The notes under the pieces are model-generated. The model did not search any database. It was not told the DNA's origin and worked only from the letters and a program-made list of their open reading frames with translations. From positions 1 to 9,436 of the forward strand of contig CAMPIH010000088.1 of assembly GCA_946886275.1 (NCBI GenBank): DNA of 9,436 bases. Reading direction: 5' to 3'. Of this stretch, positions 5,071-9,436 are shown in pieces. Numbering within the stretch: the stretch's first letter is position 1; every line of letters starts with the position of its first letter. A program made the translations under genes and the position numbers. Source of the DNA: an uncultured Sphingosinicella sp. (GTDB lineage Bacteria > Pseudomonadota > Alphaproteobacteria > Sphingomonadales > Sphingomonadaceae).

Positions 5071-5792
5071 AGAAAGCGGACGTGGACGAATTCTTCCGTC
5101 GGCTCGCGGACCGGATTCCCGAGCCGGAGACCGAGCTCGATTATGTCAACGACTTCACCCTGCTCGTCGCCGTCGTCCTCTCGGCCCAGGCCACCGACGC
5201 CAGCGTCAACCTCGCCACCCGCGACCTGTTCGCGAAGGTCCGGACGCCCGAGCAGATGGTCGCGCTCGGCGAGGAACGGCTGAAGGACCACATCAAGACG
5301 ATCGGCCTGTTCAACACGAAGGCGAAGAACGTCATCGCTCTGTCGACGGCGCTGATCGAGCGTCATGGCGGCGAGGTGCCGGCCGATCGCGACGCTCTCC
5401 AGGCGCTTCCGGGGGTCGGCCGAAAAACCGCCAACGTCGTCATGAACTGCGCCTTCGGGGCCGAGACCTTCGCCGTCGACACCCATGTCTTCCGGGTTTC
5501 CAACCGCACCGGCCTGGCGCCGGGAAAGAGCGTCGACGAGGTCGAGGCCAAGCTCGACCGGCTGACGCCACAGCCCTGGCGCCGCCACGCCCATCACTGG
5601 CTGATCCTCCACGGCCGCTATGTCTGCAAGGCGAGGAAGCCCGAATGCTGGCGCTGCGTCGTCCGCGACCTGTGCCGCTTCAGGCCGAAGACTCCGGCGC
5701 CGGGGAGCGAGGAGGAAGCGGAGCTTCGAGGCGCTGCAAAGGTCAAACGCGCGCCGGCGGCCAAGTCGAGACCACGCCCCCGACAAAAGTAG
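5067..5792 (+). CDS. nth: Endonuclease III (DNA glycosylase/AP lyase)
   Basis: Nth excises oxidised pyrimidines from DNA and cuts the abasic strand by beta-elimination, starting base excision repair. The 241 residues align with E. coli numbering: helix-hairpin-helix LPGVGRKTANVV (114-125) with catalytic Lys120, then VDTHVFRVSNR (137-147) with catalytic Asp138. The iron-sulfur cluster ligands Cys187, Cys194, Cys197 and Cys203 match the spacing C-X6-C-X2-C-X5-C exactly. Conserved LSAQATD (38-44) is also present. E. coli Nth has 211 residues; here about 35 extra residues follow the cluster, beginning acidic and ending rich in Lys, Arg and Pro, perhaps aiding DNA contact. The ATG overlaps the aminotransferase stop (ATGA). 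The last gene of the operon, it ends directly against the convergent peptidase stop. Identification is certain. Confidence 0.98.
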   Translation: MKKADVDEFFRRLADRIPEPETELDYVNDFTLLVAVVLSAQATDASVNLATRDLFAKVRTPEQMVALGEERLKDHIKTIGLFNTKAKNVIALSTALIERHGGEVPADRDALQALPGVGRKTANVVMNCAFGAETFAVDTHVFRVSNRTGLAPGKSVDEVEAKLDRLTPQPWRRHAHHWLILHGRYVCKARKPECWRCVVRDLCRFRPKTPAPGSEEEAELRGAAKVKRAPAAKSRPRPRQK

Positions 5793-5798
5793 CTAGCT
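5791..5798. other. Abutting convergent stop codons inside the palindrome AGCTAGCT
   Basis: The nth stop TAG (5790-5792) is followed immediately by CTA (5793-5795), the complement of the TAG stop of the minus-strand peptidase. Together they sit in the 8-base palindrome AGCTAGCT. No intergenic base or classical terminator separates the genes, so each transcript must run into the other gene in antisense before ending. Confidence 0.8.
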
Positions 5799-8159
5799 GC
5801 CGTCGCCGCCGGACGGCGTCCCCAGATGAAGAGCGAGCCAGCGATCCATCTCCCACATCAGATGCATCAGTGATTCCCGGGCGCGGTACTGATGATCTTC
5901 GTGCGGCAGAAGGACGAGGCGCGCCTCGCCTCCGAGCCCGGTGATCGCCTCGTACAGGCGCTCGCTCTGTACCGGCAGAGTCCCGCTGTTGAGATCGTCG
6001 GCGCCGTGGACGAGGAGGATCGGCTCGTTGATCCGGTCGGCATGGATGAACGGGCTCATCGCCAGATAGGTTTGCTTCGCTTCCCAGAAGGAACGGCGTT
6101 CCGACGCCTGGAAACCGAATGGCGTCAGGGTTCGGTTGTAGGCCCCCGACAAGGCGATGCCGGTTCGGAAGAGGTCGCTATGGGCTAGCAGATTGGCGAC
6201 CATCCCGGCGCCGTAGCTGTGGCCGCCGATCGCCACCTTGTCCCGGCTCGCCACGCCCAGAACCTCGACCGCGGCGATCGCCGCTTCGGCATTGGCGACG
6301 ATCTGCGCGATATGTGTGTCATTGGGTGGATTGGAGGCGTCGCCGACAACGGGCATTCCGGCTTCGAAAACGGCATAGCCGCGTCCAGTCATCAACAAGG
6401 GAAGATCGGCGAAACCTGACGGGCGATGATAGCTTGCGGGCGCTTCCGACGGGCGGGAAGCAGGCGCTCCGCTGACCGAGGCGGGATAGGCCCAGATCAG
6501 GAGCGGCAAGCGGCCGTCATCTTCCGGATCGTAGCCAGCGGGCAGATAGAGCGTGCCGTGAAGAGGCCGGCCATCGCCTCGGCGATACTCAAGGCGCCTG
6601 ACCTGGACTCCGGCATAAGCGGGAACGGCGTCCGCGAAGCTTGTGACGGCGCGGCCGGCACCGGACATCCGATCGAGGAGGAAGAGGTTGGGCGGGAGGC
6701 TCTCGCTTTCCCGCCATACGAGCAGCCGTTCGCCACCTCGATCGAGCGGCTGGAACAGCCGGTCGCCCTCTCGCTGCGACCAGATGGACGTCACCGACCC
6801 CGAATTCAGATCGACTTTCCCGAGACCGTCTCGAAGCGTGACCAGCAGACCGACTCCGTCCGGAGTGAGTGCAAGCCGGCCCTCCGTCCATTCGATCAAG
6901 GTTCCGACGTTGCCGCCGCCACGGAAAGGCCTTCGCTGAAGCAGGCGGGTCGAGTCCGTCGTACGGGGATCGACGGCGACTCGCATTTCCATCTGCGCCT
7001 GAGGCGAGATTCCCACCGCCAAAGCGAGATCCGGTCTTCCCCAGAGAATTCGTTGGAAGCGCCAATCGAGATCGGCGATCAGCCGCGGTGACGCCGAAGG
7101 CGAGTCCAGGAGATACAGCCGGTCGCGCGGGCCGTCATCGTCGGCCGACTCCGCCCAGAACAGGCTTGCCGGCGAGTCGGCACGCCAGCTGACCGCGCGC
7201 GGTCCCGGCGGAAGCGCCGCCAGGCTGGTGAGGCCGTCGACGCGATCGGCGATCGTCCGGATCCGCCGCCCCTCGCCGTCGGTGACGACTATCTCCTCCG
7301 GAAAGGCCGAGGCCGGCAGATCGTAGCGGTATGGCCGCTTCAGCCGGCGCTGCAGAATGAAACGACCGTCGGGGGACGGAATTGCTTCGACGATCAGCCC
7401 AGCTTCGCCCAGCAGGATCGCTGGCGATCCGTCCAGCTCCACCCTCGCGAGGCGGGAAGTGAAATAATGTTCGAACAAAGCTTCGTCGTGGGCGCTGGAC
7501 AGCAGATTGTGCAGGGTCTGGCCCGAAGTGGCGGCGTCGCTGCTTTCACGAACGACCGGGCCGGATGGAAGCCGCGGCGTTTCAGGCGGCCTGCCGCGTC
7601 CGGCTGGGACCAGTCGGACAAGGAGCCCGGAACCGTCGGCCAGCCAGGCGAAGGCCTCCGGAAAGGCGGCGTTGACGAAGTCCGCTCTCCGGCTCGCCTG
7701 ACCGGTTGCGGAATTCACCGTCCACAATTCCACCCTCGTCTCGCCAAGCAGGAGAAAGGCGAGGTGTCGCCCGTCCGGCGCCCATCTGGGCGCGATCAAT
7801 CGCGCCTCCGCCGGAAGCGGCACGACCTTTTCCTCGCCGCTCCGGACATTCACCAGACGGAACCCCGAATAGCCGAGGACTCGACCGGGGCCGTTGTTGC
7901 GCGGATTGATGAGGATCCCGGCGAGGCCCAGCTCGGGCTCCGCCAGTTCGGCGATCGACGGCAGGCCCGGCCGGGACAATATCGCCAGCCGGTCTCTGGC
8001 CGGACTGAGCAATATCGTGGGCGGCGCCGGCGCCTCGAGGGCAGTAGCGATCGGCTCGGGCGCCAGTTGATAAGCCGGCGGTTGTGCCCAGGCCACCGCC
8101 GGCGCCGCGAACGCTGCCGCCAGAAGGGCGAGCCAGGAGCGCGCGCCGGCTCGCCGCAA
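5793..8159 (-). CDS. Exported S9-family serine peptidase (glutamyl endopeptidase/S9D-like)
   Basis: A 788-residue prolyl-oligopeptidase-family enzyme, probably periplasmic, cutting peptides. The signal peptide has Arg-rich start MRRAGARSW, a hydrophobic Ala/Leu core and a likely cleavage after AWA (about residue 25). Residues about 50-510 form a beta-propeller-like region with WAPDG, SPDG and TPDG repeats. The alpha/beta-hydrolase domain (about 520-780) carries GGHSYGAG with Ser648, HGADDLNSG with Asp722, and LPHEDHQYRARES with His756, a complete triad. The HGxxDxxSGT and ARESxMHxxWE contexts resemble the S9D group (chloroplast glutamyl endopeptidase and bacterial relatives) more than DPP IV; the cleavage preference is inferred. 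Its start is TTG at 8159, supported by AAGGGGAG eight bases upstream; no better start lies near. It follows the M16 gene by five bases, so they are cotranscribed. Confidence 0.93.
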   Translation of the reverse strand: MRRAGARSWLALLAAAFAAPAVAWAQPPAYQLAPEPIATALEAPAPPTILLSPARDRLAILSRPGLPSIAELAEPELGLAGILINPRNNGPGRVLGYSGFRLVNVRSGEEKVVPLPAEARLIAPRWAPDGRHLAFLLLGETRVELWTVNSATGQASRRADFVNAAFPEAFAWLADGSGLLVRLVPAGRGRPPETPRLPSGPVVRESSDAATSGQTLHNLLSSAHDEALFEHYFTSRLARVELDGSPAILLGEAGLIVEAIPSPDGRFILQRRLKRPYRYDLPASAFPEEIVVTDGEGRRIRTIADRVDGLTSLAALPPGPRAVSWRADSPASLFWAESADDDGPRDRLYLLDSPSASPRLIADLDWRFQRILWGRPDLALAVGISPQAQMEMRVAVDPRTTDSTRLLQRRPFRGGGNVGTLIEWTEGRLALTPDGVGLLVTLRDGLGKVDLNSGSVTSIWSQREGDRLFQPLDRGGERLLVWRESESLPPNLFLLDRMSGAGRAVTSFADAVPAYAGVQVRRLEYRRGDGRPLHGTLYLPAGYDPEDDGRLPLLIWAYPASVSGAPASRPSEAPASYHRPSGFADLPLLMTGRGYAVFEAGMPVVGDASNPPNDTHIAQIVANAEAAIAAVEVLGVASRDKVAIGGHSYGAGMVANLLAHSDLFRTGIALSGAYNRTLTPFGFQASERRSFWEAKQTYLAMSPFIHADRINEPILLVHGADDLNSGTLPVQSERLYEAITGLGGEARLVLLPHEDHQYRARESLMHLMWEMDRWLALHLGTPSGGDGS

Positions 8160-8164
8160 CTTGC

Positions 8165-9436
8165 TTACTCCCCTTCCGGCGATGCCCCGGCTGCGCTTTC
8201 GGAGGCGCGCGGCTCGATCACCAGCTTCCAGGCTGTTTGCGGTCGAAGGAAGAGCCGGGCGGTCTCACGAAGGCTGGCGGGAGTGACCGATTCATATTCC
8301 TGAAGTTGGTTTCGGATGGCATCGGCGACCCGCGGATCCTCACCGATATCCGCAAGGATATACTGCCAGCCGACATTGGACGCCATTGTCCGCTGCAGCC
8401 CCTCGACCATCGGCCGCCGGGCCCTTTCGAGCTCGTCGGCGCTGACCGGATTTTCCACGAGGTCGCGAGCGATCGCCTGCGCTTCGCCGAGGAATTCGTC
8501 CAGGGCTGCGGGCGGGGCCTCGATCCGGCCGAACAGGAAGCCGAAATTCTCGAAATGGTTCGAGGTGACCTGGCTCACCACTGGGCTGTAGGTCGTCCCG
8601 AGCTCTTCCCGGATACGCTGCTGGAGGCGGAGCCGGTAGACCGAAGCGAGCACCGAAAGAGCGCGCGATTGGGCGGTGTCGCGGAGCAGGCCGAGGGTCG
8701 GCCAGGCGACCATCGCGAGGCCCTGATCGGCTCGGCCGCCATGCGTCAGCCGAACCGGCTCAGCCGTCCCCGCCGGGAAATCGACCGGTGGAATGACGTC
8801 GGTTTCGGGAAGACGATCCGGCAGGGCGCCGAAGGTCGCGGCCGTTCGCGCGATCGCTTCGTCGACGGTGATGTCGCCGATGACGATGACCTCGAGCGGC
8901 TCCCGGGCCAGGCTGTGCTCGAAGAGTCGCCTGATGTCGTCGATGCTGCTTCCTTGCATCTCCTCGAGCGAAGGCGTGGCCCAGCGTCGGTCGCCATTGT
9001 GGAGCAGTCGGGCGGCTTCGCGCTCATAGATCCCGCCCGGCGTCGCCTCATATTCGCGGTGAGTCGTTTGCGCATTGGCGCGGAGCCGGTTCCAGCCGGT
9101 CGGATCCCAGCCCGGCTCCGAGACATAAGCGGCAAGGACCTGAAGCTGAGTCTCGAAATCCTGGGGACGAGTGCGCCCGATGAGGGTGAAGGATTCGTCG
9201 AACAGCAAGCTGTTTACGCCGATGCTGCGCGCGGCGAGAACGTCGCGAAGCTGTTCGAAGTCCAGCCGGCGTAGGCCGCCCATGACGAAGCCGGTTCCAA
9301 GCGCCCATTGCGGGCTCGGCCGGTCCGCCGGCATGTTGCCGCGCCCGTCGCCGGTCCGCACCTGGACCAGGATCTCGTCGTCGGCGAAATCCGTCGGCTT
9401 GATGGTCAGGCGAACGCCGTTGTCGAAAACGACATG
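8165..9436 (-). CDS. M16-family (insulinase/PqqL-like) zinc peptidase, C-terminal half, cut by window edge
   Basis: The open frame runs to the window edge; 423 residues are visible, entering at HVVFDNGVRLTIKPTDF. This is the opening of the second half of long M16 peptidases, which clamp around peptides and cut them. Domain features, numbered from the edge: a NGVRLTIKPTDF strand (6-17), the VIVIGDI strand (183-189) followed by a four-stranded-fold repeat, GGRADQGLAMVAWPT, and LQQRIREELGTTYSP (271-285), the conserved Arg/Tyr region that binds substrate in the C-terminal domain. The zinc motif HxxEH is absent, as expected because it lies in the N-terminal half outside the window. Full-length relatives have about 950 residues and a signal peptide. 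A GTG at 9361 is internal and is not the start. It lies upstream of the S9 peptidase in the same transcript. Confidence 0.9.
   Translation of the reverse strand, partial: HVVFDNGVRLTIKPTDFADDEILVQVRTGDGRGNMPADRPSPQWALGTGFVMGGLRRLDFEQLRDVLAARSIGVNSLLFDESFTLIGRTRPQDFETQLQVLAAYVSEPGWDPTGWNRLRANAQTTHREYEATPGGIYEREAARLLHNGDRRWATPSLEEMQGSSIDDIRRLFEHSLAREPLEVIVIGDITVDEAIARTAATFGALPDRLPETDVIPPVDFPAGTAEPVRLTHGGRADQGLAMVAWPTLGLLRDTAQSRALSVLASVYRLRLQQRIREELGTTYSPVVSQVTSNHFENFGFLFGRIEAPPAALDEFLGEAQAIARDLVENPVSADELERARRPMVEGLQRTMASNVGWQYILADIGEDPRVADAIRNQLQEYESVTPASLRETARLFLRPQTAWKLVIEPRASESAAGASPEGE
8168..8175 (-). promoter_or_regulatory. Ribosome binding site AAGGGGAG deciding a TTG start for the S9 peptidase
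   Basis: AAGGGGAG on the minus strand lies in the last codons of the M16 gene, eight bases before TTG at 8159-8157. The initiation region overlaps the M16 stop TAA (8167-8165), so translation of the two genes is probably coupled. The signal peptide starting directly at this TTG supports the choice. Confidence 0.75.

Noticed and set aside
4721..5944. Long plus-strand open frame (407 codons) across the aminotransferase/nth junction
   Set aside because: It is out of frame with two well-supported genes, its translation is Arg/Pro/Ser-rich low-complexity sequence, and it runs through three gene boundaries; typical of GC-rich DNA.
8730..8930. LFEH in the M16 fragment as a zinc-binding HxxEH motif
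   Set aside because: The first histidine is missing (RRLFEHS), and this is the C-terminal half, where no zinc site is expected.
8084..9274. Long plus-strand open frame (396 codons) antisense to the M16 peptidase
   Set aside because: Its translation has no family resemblance, whereas the minus strand reads as a continuous M16 C-terminal half coupled to the S9 gene.
1..9436. Mobile element, CRISPR array, tRNA/rRNA gene or phage/defence system
   Set aside because: No transposase, integrase, regularly spaced repeats, RNA gene signature or defence-type domain was seen on either strand, and base composition looks uniform.

Overview
This looks like an ordinary chromosomal stretch from a GC-rich alphaproteobacterium. 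Sphingomonadales is the best guess, from the overall style of the proteins, a consensus EcfG-type (general stress response) promoter, and a pair of large exported peptidases of the M16 and S9 families. That assignment is inferred from protein and promoter style and was not tested by alignment. The window has no rRNA, tRNA, CRISPR array, transposase or phage gene. It is densely coding, and no gap between genes exceeds about 150 bases.

Left part (1-1789). The window opens inside a Sir2/CobB-type NAD-dependent deacylase on the minus strand, of which only the first 55 residues are present. A 127-base intergenic region with two clear inverted repeats separates it from a divergent six-helix membrane protein of unknown function (294-821, plus). 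Two minus-strand genes follow: a RimJ/RimL-type GNAT acetyltransferase (948-1454) and a 66-residue glycine-rich single-pass membrane protein (1589-1789). The small gene has its own complete expression unit: a perfect GGAAC-N16-CGTT EcfG promoter, a strong ribosome binding site, and a stem-loop just after its stop codon.

Centre (1941-5792, plus). Four genes form a tight operon: dapB (dihydrodipicolinate reductase; lysine/diaminopimelate synthesis), an APC-family amino acid permease, a PLP fold-type I aminotransferase, and nth (endonuclease III; base excision repair). Each junction is a 4-base stop/start overlap (ATGA, GTGA, ATGA), so translation is probably coupled along the message. The permease and aminotransferase could form a small amino-acid uptake and transamination module inside a housekeeping operon, but their substrate cannot be read from the sequence.

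Right part (5793-9436, minus). A two-gene unit reads leftwards. The first is the C-terminal half of an M16 (insulinase/PqqL-like) zinc peptidase, cut by the window edge. Five bases later comes an exported S9 prolyl-oligopeptidase-family serine peptidase, resembling the glutamyl endopeptidase (S9D) group, with an intact Ser-Asp-His triad and a TTG start. Its stop codon directly abuts the stop codon of nth on the other strand, with no bases between.

I found no clearly novel multi-gene system. The best leads are the stress promoter with its small membrane protein, the mirror-image weaker EcfG-like site facing dapB, the permease/aminotransferase pair, and the repeats before the membrane protein at 294.
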